Origin: Aminobacter aganoensis
Lineage (GTDB): Bacteria > Pseudomonadota > Alphaproteobacteria > Rhizobiales > Rhizobiaceae
DNA: 64,000 bases
Assembly: GCF_014206975.1 (NCBI RefSeq)
Contig: NZ_JACHOU010000002.1
Location: 434,001 to 498,000, forward strand
Reading direction: 5' to 3'
How positions within the stretch are numbered: the first letter of the stretch is position 1; each line of letters begins with the position of its first letter. A program made the translations under genes and the position numbers. Positions 34,821 through 42,886 of this stretch are shown here, one piece after another. The notes beneath the pieces were generated by a model. That model had not been told where the DNA came from, ran no database searches, and worked only from the letters and a program-made list of their open reading frames with translations.

Positions 34821-34871
34821 TATGCGTAGGCGTATTTTTGCACTTGCGGTTTATGCGTATGCGTATATATT
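34821..34871 (+). promoter_or_regulatory. Rightward early promoter with operators 4 and 5
   Basis: Operators TATGCGTAGGCGTAT (34821-34835) and TATGCGTATGCGTAT (34852-34866), centres 31 bp apart. The second lies in the spacer of a promoter with -35 TTGCGG (34844-34849), 16-bp spacer and -10 TATATT (34866-34871). The transcript would start near 34878, 28 bases before the first gene, which has a GGAGCGAG site. This places the whole rightward operon under CI control. Confidence 0.72.
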
Positions 34872-34905
34872 CGCTCCATAGGCACACAGCCAACGGAGCG
34901 AGCAG

Positions 34906-35241
34906 ATGACCGAGGACGACCTCAAGGATTTCTTGGAAACGAACAAGGCCGAGATCCAGGCCGCCGTTAAGGTTCGGATGATCGAGAACCTTCTCTCGCA
35001 GAACCAATGGGCAATCAGCGGACAGATCGCAAAGGTGGTCGAGGAGTTCGTGACCGCCGAGATTATTCCCGATGTCAGGGCGTACCTCGCCGACAACAAG
35101 GGGCCCCTCCTTCAAGCTGCCATCGCTGGCGCTGCTGAGATCGGTGACACCCTGTCCAAGGCCATCGTTGCTCGCACCGCTAAGCGTCTCCAACCCGACA
35201 ACTACGAGTTCCGCAAGGTGCTCGAAGCTCTGTTCTCCTAA
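34906..35241 (+). CDS. Hypothetical early protein
   Basis: 111 residues (MTEDDLKDFLETNKAEIQAA...), all helical; GGAGCGAG before the ATG. Contains LSQNQWAISGQIAKVVEEFVTAEIIPDVRAYLAD and a C-terminal KRLQPDNYEFRKVLEALF. First gene of the rightward operon. Similar small early proteins are seen in other alphaproteobacterial phages. Function unknown. Confidence 0.65.
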   Translation: MTEDDLKDFLETNKAEIQAAVKVRMIENLLSQNQWAISGQIAKVVEEFVTAEIIPDVRAYLADNKGPLLQAAIAGAAEIGDTLSKAIVARTAKRLQPDNYEFRKVLEALFS

Positions 35242-35262
35242 CCCTCCATCAGGAGCAAGCAG

Positions 35263-35574
35263 ATGAGCCTCTACAACTTCTGCACCCACCTCAGGAACGG
35301 AAACGACCTGATCATCGTGCCGGATTTCGAATGCCAGATTGAAGTCTCTGTCGGAATCGAAGGCAGCATCCCGGAATACACCGTCGGCGCCATCATCAAG
35401 GATGGCGTTGATCTGACCAGAGGTCCGGATGCCTTCTCCCTGCTGATCGCCAGTCAGGTCGAGAAACATGCGATGCAGGATTGCCGCTTCCTTGACCTCG
35501 TCAACGAGCGCGAAGGCATCGTCTATCGCGGCATGAGCTACAACGACCCGGCTGGATATTGGAGGGCTGCGTGA
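35263..35574 (+). CDS. Hypothetical early protein
   Basis: 103 residues: MSLYNFCTHLRNGNDLIIVPDFE..., beta-rich (IEVSVGIEGSIPEYTVGAI), with AGGAGC ahead of the ATG. No motif recognised. Stop and next start overlap (TGATG). Confidence 0.55.
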   Translation: MSLYNFCTHLRNGNDLIIVPDFECQIEVSVGIEGSIPEYTVGAIIKDGVDLTRGPDAFSLLIASQVEKHAMQDCRFLDLVNEREGIVYRGMSYNDPAGYWRAA

Positions 35575-35789
35575 TGCGCGTCGTCATCGAATATCGCGAC
35601 TTCGAAATCCGCCCGTCGCTGGTCAGCTACATGGCTGCTTCGGACTGGACCTACGCCCACAAGGATTACGACCCGACGCCAGTCTATGCCGATGACGGTC
35701 CGAGCGACAGCCGCTGCGGCTTCGCCGGTTCGATCGACGAAGCCATGGCCGAAATCGACGAGTTCTATTCCGAGCAGGAGGCCGCGTGA
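35574..35789 (+). CDS. Small hypothetical early protein
   Basis: 71 residues, MRVVIEYRDFEIRPSLVSY, then DWTYAHKDYDPTPV and FAGSIDEAMAEIDEFY. This compact beta-then-helix type with an EA...ID....E ending is common in phage and plasmid small proteins. ATG overlaps the previous stop. Confidence 0.55.
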   Translation: MRVVIEYRDFEIRPSLVSYMAASDWTYAHKDYDPTPVYADDGPSDSRCGFAGSIDEAMAEIDEFYSEQEAA

Positions 35790-36181
35790 TGGACACCAAT
35801 GTCATTCAGAAGCGCTTGAATGCTCTCGCCAAGGCGATGATGGCCAAGGGGCTGCGCAATCCAGATGCCAAATTCAACCTGCGCGCCAACGTTGAACCTC
35901 AGGTCTACCTGACTTGGGACAACATCAAGGTAAAATACAACAACCACTACGAGTTTTTCAACGACGCCGACATCACGGCAATGTTGGCAAAGGCTGACGC
36001 GTTCGTAGCCTCCCTGCCGAGCCCCGATGAAGCCCGCATGAATGAATTCATGACCGCGCTTGGCTCGGTCATCGATCTTGGCCGCGAAAACAACATCGAG
36101 GTCGAATTCGTCAATCCGCTGATCGCGACGATGAAGCGGCTGTCGGAGAACGTGCTCACTGACCAGCGGGTGGCGTCATGA
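35789..36181 (+). CDS. Hypothetical early protein
   Basis: 130 residues. N-terminal helix (NVIQKRLNALAKAMMAKG), a beta part (LRANVEPQVYLTWDNIKVKY) and two helices with AMLAKADAFVASLPS, a phrase used in many phage orphan proteins (A...F.A.LPS). Not recognised. Overlaps neighbours on both sides. Confidence 0.55.
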   Translation: MDTNVIQKRLNALAKAMMAKGLRNPDAKFNLRANVEPQVYLTWDNIKVKYNNHYEFFNDADITAMLAKADAFVASLPSPDEARMNEFMTALGSVIDLGRENNIEVEFVNPLIATMKRLSENVLTDQRVAS

Positions 36182-36276
36182 TCGCCCGTATCATCAACAA
36201 CCTCGAACCATTCGAACTCGTCGGCCTCGCCATCATGTTCGCGCTCGTCGTCGATGCAATTGAGGGGTGGATCTGA
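36178..36276 (+). CDS. 32-residue membrane peptide
   Basis: Start overlaps previous stop (ATGA) and stop overlaps next start (TGATG). MIARIINNLEPFELVGLAIM then FALVVDAIEGWI: a single hydrophobic helix. Tight coupling supports a real gene. Role unknown. Confidence 0.5.
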   Translation: MIARIINNLEPFELVGLAIMFALVVDAIEGWI

Positions 36277-36548
36277 TGGCAAACGAGATTGAAGACGGCG
36301 GGCCTGCCTTTGCCGCTCTCGCAGCATCGCCAATGGGTGATGTGCATCACCAAGAAGGCATGAGTTTGCGTGATTGGTTCGCTGGTCAGTTTCTCGCTGG
36401 CGCGGCTACCGACAGCGGCGCCTTGGACGTCAGTGTAGCCGCAGACCAGTACGACATTGACGTCGCTCTTGGCGAGTATTGGGCGAAAGTCGCTCGCGCC
36501 GCGTACATCGCCGCAGACGCCATGCTCAAGGCGAGGAAAAGGCCATGA
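36276..36548 (+). CDS. Hypothetical phage protein
   Basis: 90 residues. GGPAFAAL..., then HHQEGMSLRDWFAGQFLAGA and ARAAYIAADAMLKARK form a pattern well known from phages (GGPAFP.......GM..RDWFA..AL.G.........A..AY..AD.ML..R). No function established to my knowledge. Confidence 0.7.
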   Translation: MANEIEDGGPAFAALAASPMGDVHHQEGMSLRDWFAGQFLAGAATDSGALDVSVAADQYDIDVALGEYWAKVARAAYIAADAMLKARKRP

Positions 36549-38086
36549 ACGCCCCCTTCGTCCGAGGCGCATCGCTGCATGCTGAAACGCCAAGCCGCGA
36601 ACTCTATCGCCCAACACCCAAGACCATGGCCCATGGCGGCATCACGCCTCGTGAAAAGGAGTTGATGGACGAGCACGCCAAGCTTTGGATCGCACGCGCC
36701 ATGCGCACGGCACCGATCGAGCCCGACAAGATCATACCGGCCATCGAAGGCCTCTATGCCGTAGCCGGCCTCAAGAAGCCTCGCATCGTCATTGTTCCAT
36801 CTCCTATGGTCATGGCCTTCGCCTATGGCGCATCGGCGGCGATCTGGCATACTCGGAAGCAGGCGACCGATCAGGCGACCGATCAGGCGACCGATCAGGC
36901 GACCCGTCAGGCGACCGCTCAGGCGACCGATCAGGCGACCGATCAGGCGACCCGTCAGGCGACCGATCAGGCGACCCGTCAGGCGACCGCTCAGGCGACC
37001 TATCAGGCGACCGCTCAGGCGACCGATCAGGCGACCGATCAGGCGACCCGTCAGGCGACCTATCAGGCGACCTATCAGGCGACCCGTCAGGCGACCTATC
37101 AGGCGACCCGTCAGGCGACCGCTCAGGCGACCGATCAGGCGACCGATCAGGCGACCTATCAGGCGACCCGTCAGGCGACCGCTCAGGCGACCGCTCAGGC
37201 GACCCGTCAGGCGACCGCTCAGGCGACCCGTCAGGCGACCGCTCAGGCGACCCGTCAGGCGACCGCTCAGGCGACCCGTCAGGCGACCCGTCAGGCGACC
37301 CGTCAGGCGACCGCTCAGGCGACCCGTCAGGCGACCGATCAGGCGACCTATCAGGCGACCCGTCAGGCGACCGCTGCCGCTCAGGCATGCTTTGACCTAG
37401 CCAACGATCTCGGAATCCAGTGTGCGCGCCGCTGGGGCTATGTCTACCAGGGCGGCAACATGTGGGCGGGATACGATAGCTACCTGACCGCGTGCCGGGA
37501 CATACTCGGGCTCGAATTGACCAGCCATGCCGGCTACGCGTTCTGGGAACAGGCAGCTATACACGGCGGCTTCCGCGTCATGCACGAAGATTTCTGCTTG
37601 GTCTCTGACTTCCCGGAGACGCTGCATGTTGACGAGCAGAACCGCCCCCACGGCGAAACCGGACCTTCGCATCGCTGGCGCGATGGCTGGAGCCTGTATC
37701 ACTGGCACGGCGTTCAGGTCCCTGCCGATTGGATCGAGAGCCGTGAAACCGTGACCCCGGTTGAGGTCCTGCAGGCATCGAACGTCGAGCAGCGCGCAGC
37801 AGGCATGCAGATCATGGGTGCCCGCATGATCCCGGCGTTGAAGCCACGGATTATGGACGGCGACCCGGACAGTGACATCGGCGCTCTGGTCGAGGTCACG
37901 CTCGAAGGTTTCCCCGATCCGGGACGTTACCTGCAGGCCAAATGCCCTCGCAATGGGACCATTTTCGAGGGCGTACCACTCACTTCCGACATCGATGGGA
38001 AACCCATCAGCACCGCCTTGGCCGCACAGGCCTGGCGAGTTGGCCTTGCCCCGTCGGAATACCGGCACCCCCCGAAGCGCACCTAA
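36545..38086 (+). CDS. Large protein with 43 QAT[D/R/A/Y] repeats
   Basis: 513 residues. N-terminal part (FVRGASLHAETPSRELYRPT) and a globular segment lead to a 172-residue tract (about 106-277) of 43 perfect tetrapeptides QAT followed by D, R, A or Y. The C-terminal domain has MWAGYDSYLTACRDILGL, FWEQAAIHGGFRVMHEDFC, HVDEQNRPHGETGPSHRW and YHWHGVQVPADWI, like DUF6745-type proteins, which often carry similar short repeat tracts. The tract is probably helical and might act as a spacer or a variable surface. Repeat number likely varies by slippage. Function unknown. Confidence 0.78.
   Translation: MNAPFVRGASLHAETPSRELYRPTPKTMAHGGITPREKELMDEHAKLWIARAMRTAPIEPDKIIPAIEGLYAVAGLKKPRIVIVPSPMVMAFAYGASAAIWHTRKQATDQATDQATDQATRQATAQATDQATDQATRQATDQATRQATAQATYQATAQATDQATDQATRQATYQATYQATRQATYQATRQATAQATDQATDQATYQATRQATAQATAQATRQATAQATRQATAQATRQATAQATRQATRQATRQATAQATRQATDQATYQATRQATAAAQACFDLANDLGIQCARRWGYVYQGGNMWAGYDSYLTACRDILGLELTSHAGYAFWEQAAIHGGFRVMHEDFCLVSDFPETLHVDEQNRPHGETGPSHRWRDGWSLYHWHGVQVPADWIESRETVTPVEVLQASNVEQRAAGMQIMGARMIPALKPRIMDGDPDSDIGALVEVTLEGFPDPGRYLQAKCPRNGTIFEGVPLTSDIDGKPISTALAAQAWRVGLAPSEYRHPPKRT
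36860..37375 (+). repeat. 43-copy 12-bp coding repeat
   Basis: Tandem unit CAGGCGACC plus one variable codon (GAT, CGT, GCT or TAT), 43 copies, no other base change. The tract stays open in all three forward frames. Low-level order is visible: CGT and GCT alternate in the last third, GAT clusters in the first third. Confidence 0.97.
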
Positions 38087-38106
38087 CCCAATCGAAAGGA
38101 ACCACC

Positions 38107-38457
38107 ATGCGTGAAGTCATCGGAGCACAGGGCGAAGTTACGATCATCAAGATCGATGCGCTGCCCGACAACATGGACACCAAACCGGTCGAGCGCCATG
38201 GAGCCAAGGGCTACATCATCAGCCACAGCGAGCAGGGCCATCATCACTGCCTGTCGGGTGGCGATGTCCTGGAGCGGACCAGCGGCGTCCCCGTCGGCAT
38301 GCAGATCCTTTACGCCGTTCTGGCGGCGCCGCAGCGGTTCTTCCAGGACGCCGCTCATCCGCACGGCGAATACGAACTGAACCCCGGCATCTACGAAATG
38401 CGCATTGCTCGCGAATACGACCCCTTCGCCGAGCAGGCGCGTCGCGTCGCCGACTAA
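38107..38457 (+). CDS. Hypothetical early protein
   Basis: 116 residues. GEVTIIKIDALPD, then KGYIISHSEQGHHHCLSGGDVLERTSGVPVGMQILYAVL and a C-terminal HPHGEYELNPGIYEMRIAREYDPF. The G.HHH.....V beta-rich type, likely a small jelly-roll-like fold, is common in alphaproteobacterial phages after DUF6745-like genes. Good AAAGGAACC site 12 bases before the ATG. Function unknown. Confidence 0.62.
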   Translation: MREVIGAQGEVTIIKIDALPDNMDTKPVERHGAKGYIISHSEQGHHHCLSGGDVLERTSGVPVGMQILYAVLAAPQRFFQDAAHPHGEYELNPGIYEMRIAREYDPFAEQARRVAD

Positions 38458-38473
38458 CCGGAGATCGAGGGCG

Positions 38474-38650
38474 ATGGATAGCGTTCTTGTCCGAGGCGCA
38501 TCGCTGGAACCGACCGAGCGCGAACTCTGGCGCCCGTCAAAGCACGACCAACTCCACGCCCTCGAAATCCTTTTCGCATCCGACATTTCCTCAGAGCTTC
38601 GCAGCGTCCTCATGGATCGCGAGCGAGAGCTTGCTACACGGGAGGACTGA
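38474..38650 (+). CDS. Small protein sharing VRGASL motif
   Basis: 58 residues. MDSVLVRGASLEPTERELWRPSKHD repeats the N-terminal theme of the repeat protein at 36545 (PFVRGASLHAETPSRELYRPT). The remainder is helical. ATG after GGAGATCGAGGGCG. The shared motif may be a common interaction tag. Function unknown. Confidence 0.58.
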   Translation: MDSVLVRGASLEPTERELWRPSKHDQLHALEILFASDISSELRSVLMDRERELATRED

Positions 38651-38652
38651 AT

Positions 38653-39660
38653 ATGAACGCTCATTTCCCGCCTCAGTACGCATGGTACTTCAAGGCCCTC
38701 GCCATGGCTGGCGACTGCGGCGAACTCACCCGCAGCCAGCTTTCGACGCTCGGCATTTCCGAGGGCGACCCGCAGCCAGGGTTCTATCGCAAGCGCACCC
38801 ACAAGGATGGCCCATTCGTCCCGGTTGCGATCTGGAACACCGAGGGCGGGATGGTGGCGCTTGTCGGCGGCACCGCTGCCGATCCGGCCAACGTCTGGTC
38901 GTTCTGTGCTCGTCATCCGATTTCCGAGGCCACCTACAACGCTGTCGATGCTGGCGCGAACTGGCCGGATGCCGATCCGGTCGTCGCTGAACAGATCGCG
39001 CCTGCCGGCCACAACAGCGGCGCTGTCGATGAAGCCGAGGCACTGCGCGATCAGATCGACGCCGCCCGCAAGGGTGTCGACGCCTACAAGGTGATTGCCG
39101 ACGACGAGACGTTGGCCAAGGCGCAGTCGCTTCGTTCCCGGCTCAATGAACTCTCCGGCGAGGCGGATAAGAAGCGCGAGGACTTGAAGCGCCCTCACCT
39201 CGACGCCGGCCGCGACATCGACAAGAAATGGCAGCCCTTGGTGAAGTCGGCCAAGGAAGGCGCGGACGAAATCCGCAAGGCCATGAGCGCCTACGAGACG
39301 GCGAAGCTGCAGCGCCAGCGTGAAGCCGAGCGCAAGGCCGAGGCGGAACGGCGCGCGGCGGAAGAAGCTCGCAAGGCTGCCGAGAAGACCGAAGAGGCGT
39401 TCGACCCGGTTGACGAGCCTGCAACACCCGAGCCCGTCACCTCTGCAGCCCCAGCGCCGATCAAAGGCAGCTATGGCCGAGCGGCGTCGGTCAGCGTCAT
39501 CAATGTCGTGACCGCGATCACCGATCAGGCCGCGCTCTACGAGTTCCTGAAAGACCATCCCGACCTCAAGAACTGCATGTTCGACCTCGCCAAGCGCGCG
39601 GTGGCCAGGGGCCATACCGTTCCGGGCGTTTCGGTCGAAGAACAGGCAAAGGTGGCTTGA
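38653..39660 (+). CDS. Phage protein preceding RecT, coiled-coil
   Basis: 335 residues. N-terminal domain with FYRKRTHKDGPFVPVAIW and GTAADPANVWSFCARHPIS, then APAGHNSG, a long coiled coil (KREDLKRPHLDAGRDIDKKW, KLQRQREAERKAEAERRAAE) and a C-terminal domain (YEFLKDHPDLKNCMFDLAKRAVARGHTVPG). Proteins of this make-up lie directly before recT in many alphaproteobacterial phages and may help recombination; inference from position. Confidence 0.65.
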   Translation: MNAHFPPQYAWYFKALAMAGDCGELTRSQLSTLGISEGDPQPGFYRKRTHKDGPFVPVAIWNTEGGMVALVGGTAADPANVWSFCARHPISEATYNAVDAGANWPDADPVVAEQIAPAGHNSGAVDEAEALRDQIDAARKGVDAYKVIADDETLAKAQSLRSRLNELSGEADKKREDLKRPHLDAGRDIDKKWQPLVKSAKEGADEIRKAMSAYETAKLQRQREAERKAEAERRAAEEARKAAEKTEEAFDPVDEPATPEPVTSAAPAPIKGSYGRAASVSVINVVTAITDQAALYEFLKDHPDLKNCMFDLAKRAVARGHTVPGVSVEEQAKVA

Positions 39661-39661
39661 T

Positions 39662-40756
39662 ATGAACGCTCAGACCGAAGTCCGGCTTCCAACCATCGTA
39701 GGTGGTGGCCATGTCGCGGCGATCGTGCCGCAGACTTTCGAAGAAACATGGCGCATCGCAAAGGCCGTGCTGAAAGGCGGGCTTGCACCGAAGTCGCTTG
39801 TCGGCAAACTCGTCGGCGACGACGCTGTCAGCGCCGTGGCTGTGGCCATTATGTCCGGTGCCGAGTTGGGCTTGAAGCCCATGGTGGCGCTGCGCAGCTT
39901 CACCGTCATCGAGGGCAAGCCCGCTCTATATGGCGACGGGCTGATCAACGTTGTCAGGCAGTCGGGTCGTGTCGCCTATCTCCGCACCGGCTTTGGCCGG
40001 GACAATATCAAGGTCATGCAGGCCGCTGGTGTGCTGCCGTCCGATGAGGACGAAAAAGAGCGCCCCGGTTCGATCCAGACTGCACTCGCCGCAATGACGC
40101 AGGACGAACGCACTTGCGGCTGGTGCGCAGCCAAGCGCAGCGACACCGGCGAGGAAAAGACCGTACTGTTCACCGTCGCCGACGCGAAGCGCGCCGGCCT
40201 CTGGCAGGACAGCCCGACGAAGCCCGGCTATGCGTGGAAGGGCGGTAACAAGGTCTGGGACGAGAACGCCCCGAATACCAGTCCATGGTTCCGATTCCCG
40301 CAGCGAATGGCCCCGTGGCGCGCCGCCGGCTACTGCCTGCGCGAATTGTTCGGCGATGTCCTTGGCGGCATCCACGACGAGTTCGAGGTCCGCGAGATTT
40401 CGGACGCAGAGGAAATGCGCGACGTGACACCGTCGCGTCCGGCAGTGTTGCGGCCACCATCGCCGACAGCATTGATGGCGGAAACCATCGAACACGAGGC
40501 GGTCGAGGAACAGACCGCGACGGAAACGTCCGAAGAATCCGAGCCTGCCGATGAGGACACCGGCACCGACTATGGCGACTACTTCGAGCGGCTGAACACC
40601 GCAATGAACGGCGCGGCCGACGCCGCATCAGTGGAAGAAGTCTGGACCGAGTTCGATCCCGAAGCAAAATTCCAGGATGACAAGGAAAGCCGGGAACTGG
40701 CCGACCTGATCAAGCGCCGCCGCCTCACCGCAGTCCATCCGCTGAACGGGATGTGA
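39662..40756 (+). CDS. recT: RecT-family single-strand annealing protein
   Basis: 364 residues. ETWRIAKAVLKGGLAPKSL, AVAIMSGAELGLKPMVALRSFTVIEGKPALYGDG and a later segment SPWFRFPQRMAPWRAAGYCLRELFGDVLGGI form the RecT core pattern (GLP..A......G.E.G..P..A.........G.....G.). The C-terminus is acidic and ends in a helix, as in RecT/Bet-type proteins. It anneals single strands in phage recombination. No classic RecE exonuclease is next to it. Confidence 0.85.
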   Translation: MNAQTEVRLPTIVGGGHVAAIVPQTFEETWRIAKAVLKGGLAPKSLVGKLVGDDAVSAVAVAIMSGAELGLKPMVALRSFTVIEGKPALYGDGLINVVRQSGRVAYLRTGFGRDNIKVMQAAGVLPSDEDEKERPGSIQTALAAMTQDERTCGWCAAKRSDTGEEKTVLFTVADAKRAGLWQDSPTKPGYAWKGGNKVWDENAPNTSPWFRFPQRMAPWRAAGYCLRELFGDVLGGIHDEFEVREISDAEEMRDVTPSRPAVLRPPSPTALMAETIEHEAVEEQTATETSEESEPADEDTGTDYGDYFERLNTAMNGAADAASVEEVWTEFDPEAKFQDDKESRELADLIKRRRLTAVHPLNGM

Positions 40757-40759
40757 GCG

Positions 40760-41182
40760 ATGGCAAAGAAACCTGAGCGCCCCGTCTTCGCTTTCATTCG
40801 CCGCGGTAACCATCTGGTCCCGGAAATGGACATGGACATCCATGCTCTCGACGGCATCAGCCAAAACCAGCGCGTCCGCATCGAGATCAAGGAATTCCGC
40901 AACGTCGACCGCCACCGCGCCTATTGGGCGATGCTGCAGGAGGTGGTTGACGCCACCGAGTGCGCGCTATCGCCGGAACGACTGCACGAAGTCCTCAAGC
41001 TCGAGACTGGTGTCGTCGACCTGATCGGACTTCCGAATGGCATGAGGGTCGCGATCCCAGGATCCACCAGCTTCGATAAGATGTCGGAAGGCGAGTTCGA
41101 AACCTTCTTCAAGGCTGCCGAGCGCTGGCTTTCCGAAACCTATGGCTACGTCAACGAACGGAAGCGGAGGGCAGCGGCATGA
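40760..41182 (+). CDS. Hypothetical recombination-region protein
   Basis: 140 residues. FAFIRRGNHLVPEMDMD, then QRVRIEIKEFRNVDRHRAYWAMLQEVVD and PERLHEVLKLETG, close to the DUF1367-like pattern (F.....G.L.P......F...... RN...H..Y........). Such genes often follow recT or precede nin-type genes. Possible DNA-binding role, not shown. Confidence 0.65.
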   Translation: MAKKPERPVFAFIRRGNHLVPEMDMDIHALDGISQNQRVRIEIKEFRNVDRHRAYWAMLQEVVDATECALSPERLHEVLKLETGVVDLIGLPNGMRVAIPGSTSFDKMSEGEFETFFKAAERWLSETYGYVNERKRRAAA

Positions 41183-41391
41183 AAAAGCTCGTCTCTGTCT
41201 CGTCATATCTGCGCCAGCCTGCCGGCTACTCCGAGTTCATCAAGACCACCGAGCAGCTTCGGGCCGAAGTCGCGAACTTCGACCATGTTCCGCTCATCCT
41301 CATTGCTGAGCTTGAAACGGCTCTGACCGGTTTCCGTGGCGAGGCTATTGACGTGCCGGCAGGCGCCAGCACAGCGCGGGAGGCGTTCTGA
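41179..41391 (+). CDS. Small hypothetical protein
   Basis: 70 residues: MKKLVSVSSYLRQPAGYSEFIKTTEQL, then LILIAELETALTGFRGE. Overlaps previous stop (ATGA); stop shares a base with the HNH start. Not recognised. Confidence 0.5.
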   Translation: MKKLVSVSSYLRQPAGYSEFIKTTEQLRAEVANFDHVPLILIAELETALTGFRGEAIDVPAGASTAREAF

Positions 41392-41804
41392 TGGCCCGCA
41401 CCGTCTCCGAGTGGATCGGCAAGACCGACGACAGCGCGCCATCCGAGGCATGCAAGCGCCGCATCGTTGCGAAGCAGGATGGCGCGTGCGCTCTCACTGG
41501 CCGACCGTTCACACCGCAGGATCGCCCGCAGTTCGACCACAAGGTGCCGCTGTGGCTTGGTGGGGAGAACCGCGAACGCAACCTCCACGCCATTATTGAC
41601 GAAGCCCACAAGGCGAAGACCAAGGCCGAGGCAACGGTTCGTGCCCAGGTAAACGCGCGCCAGTCCTCGCATCTTGGCCTGAAAGCTCCGCCCAAGCGGA
41701 AAATCGCCTCTCCTCCCAAGCCCCCGAAACCCAAGGCCGACAAGCTGGCGATGCCCAATCCCCGCCTCCTGTTCGCCCCCGCAAGGACTCCCTCCAATGT
41801 CTGA
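41391..41804 (+). CDS. HNH endonuclease
   Basis: 137 residues. KRRIVAKQDGACALTGRPFTPQD, then FDHKVPLWLGGENRERNLHAIIDEAH.AKT: the C..TG....... DH..PL.LGG.N...NL......H..KT pattern of compact HNH nucleases (McrA-like). The C-terminal 50 residues are a basic, Pro/Lys-rich tail (KPPKPKADKLAMPNP). Such small HNH enzymes in early operons may act in packaging or recombination. Different family from the two HNH genes at the left end. Confidence 0.85.
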   Translation: MARTVSEWIGKTDDSAPSEACKRRIVAKQDGACALTGRPFTPQDRPQFDHKVPLWLGGENRERNLHAIIDEAHKAKTKAEATVRAQVNARQSSHLGLKAPPKRKIASPPKPPKPKADKLAMPNPRLLFAPARTPSNV

Positions 41805-42186
41805 GATCAACGACGGCCCTATCTCTGAGATCGATGTAACCGGCTGGGGCGTTTGGATGGGCCACGCCATCCCGATCTCCGTCGCGAGGCACATTGCCGG
41901 GAAGATCAATGACCTGATCGCAGGTGTCCACTCGCCCGCGCTCAGCGACGAGCAGATTGCTCATATGGTGAGCCGCTTCCTAGGTTGGCGTCTTCCTGAC
42001 GACTTCAGCCCCGACGGCGGCATCAGCTTCAAGCGCGACTACAATACGGCCACGCCTTGGCCCTCAAAGCACGAGCCGGTTGGCACCAACCTGTTCGATG
42101 TCAATCAGGCTGAGGCGATGGTGCGACACATGCTTGAAGGCATGCCAGCCGCCACCCGCTCCTCTTCTATGAGGAGTGCGGGATGA
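41797..42186 (+). CDS. Hypothetical protein
   Basis: 129 residues. LSDEQIAHMVSRFLGWRLPDDFSPDGGISF, followed by WPSKHEPVGTNLFDVNQAEAMVRHMLEGMP, a phage pattern known to me from many small genes (M..RFL.W.LP.DF.PD.G..F........P.GTNL....Q...M...ML). Function unknown. Overlaps neighbours. Confidence 0.65.
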   Translation: MSEINDGPISEIDVTGWGVWMGHAIPISVARHIAGKINDLIAGVHSPALSDEQIAHMVSRFLGWRLPDDFSPDGGISFKRDYNTATPWPSKHEPVGTNLFDVNQAEAMVRHMLEGMPAATRSSSMRSAG

Positions 42187-42635
42187 GTGGGCGCACCGAA
42201 GACCGCTGCAAATTCTCGACCTATGGCTACGCCTGTAGCAAGCCTGTCGAGCATGGGCGATATCTGTGCGAAGAGCACGCAACCGCCAAGTGCTCAAGCT
42301 GCGGCCAGCCCGCGACGCACGGTTGCGACTTCTGTGGCCAGTTCGTATGCGGCGCACCCCTCTGCGACGAATGCACCTATGGCACTGACGAGACCAAGTC
42401 GTCGGGCGCGTGGGGCTTCATGAACCATATCCACGTCAGCAAGCCGGAATTCGCGCTCAAGCACAGCCACGCGCGCCTGCTGGCGGCTCTGACGGAGACG
42501 GCAAACGCCATCGGCGAATGGTCTCGCCCGACTGGCGCGAATGGTATGACCACGCCCCGCAACAACCACCCTCTATTGCTGGCGCTGAGCAACGCCAACG
42601 CCGCCATCGCTCGCGCGGAGGGCCGCCGCCCATGA
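42183..42635 (+). CDS. Zinc-binding protein with several Cys pairs
   Basis: 150 residues. RCKFSTYGYACSKPVEHGRYLCEEH, then CSSCGQPATHGCDFCGQFVCGAPLCDEC, a B-box/ring-like set of Cys and His that would bind two or more zinc ions. The rest is helical. Phage proteins with this Cys pattern occur in alphaproteobacterial phages; binding partner unknown. Confidence 0.65.
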   Translation: MSGRTEDRCKFSTYGYACSKPVEHGRYLCEEHATAKCSSCGQPATHGCDFCGQFVCGAPLCDECTYGTDETKSSGAWGFMNHIHVSKPEFALKHSHARLLAALTETANAIGEWSRPTGANGMTTPRNNHPLLLALSNANAAIARAEGRRP

Positions 42636-42886
42636 CCAGTCTCATCCGACGGGTTCTTTGCCGCATTGGGCATCACAGGCAGCTCGACATCATCCAAACG
42701 TTTAGAGCCGCGCAGCACGTCGGTTGCCCCGACTGTCGCAGGCGCTACGCCATCCACCACGGCTTGCGGACGTTCGTCCCTTGGGACAGCGATTTTGCCG
42801 ACCTCTACGAAGGCATGGGCTACGACACTGCCCATGCAACAAATCGGTGGTTTGACTACCTCGATACGCGGGAGCACCGTCCATGA
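42632..42886 (+). CDS. Small zinc-ribbon-like protein
   Basis: 84 residues, MTSLIRRVLCRIGHHRQLDII, C-x-x-C further on in VGCPDCRRRYAIHHGLRTFVPWDSDF. C..G.H and CP.C might form one zinc site. Type common in phage early operons (…RTFVPWD.DF...Y). Overlaps both neighbours. Confidence 0.6.
   Translation: MTSLIRRVLCRIGHHRQLDIIQTFRAAQHVGCPDCRRRYAIHHGLRTFVPWDSDFADLYEGMGYDTAHATNRWFDYLDTREHRP

Noticed and set aside
36860-37375. CRISPR array
   Set aside because: 12-bp tandem coding unit without spacers and without cas genes.
36685-37400. Other forward frames of the 12-bp repeat (SGD-type and RRP-type repeats)
   Set aside because: Open only because the repeat unit contains no stop in any forward frame; the QAT frame continues into conserved domains on both sides.
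38083-39615. Long minus-strand open frame of about 510 codons
   Set aside because: Antisense to coupled early genes; Arg/Leu/Val/Gly-rich composition typical of a reverse frame in GC-rich DNA, no motifs.
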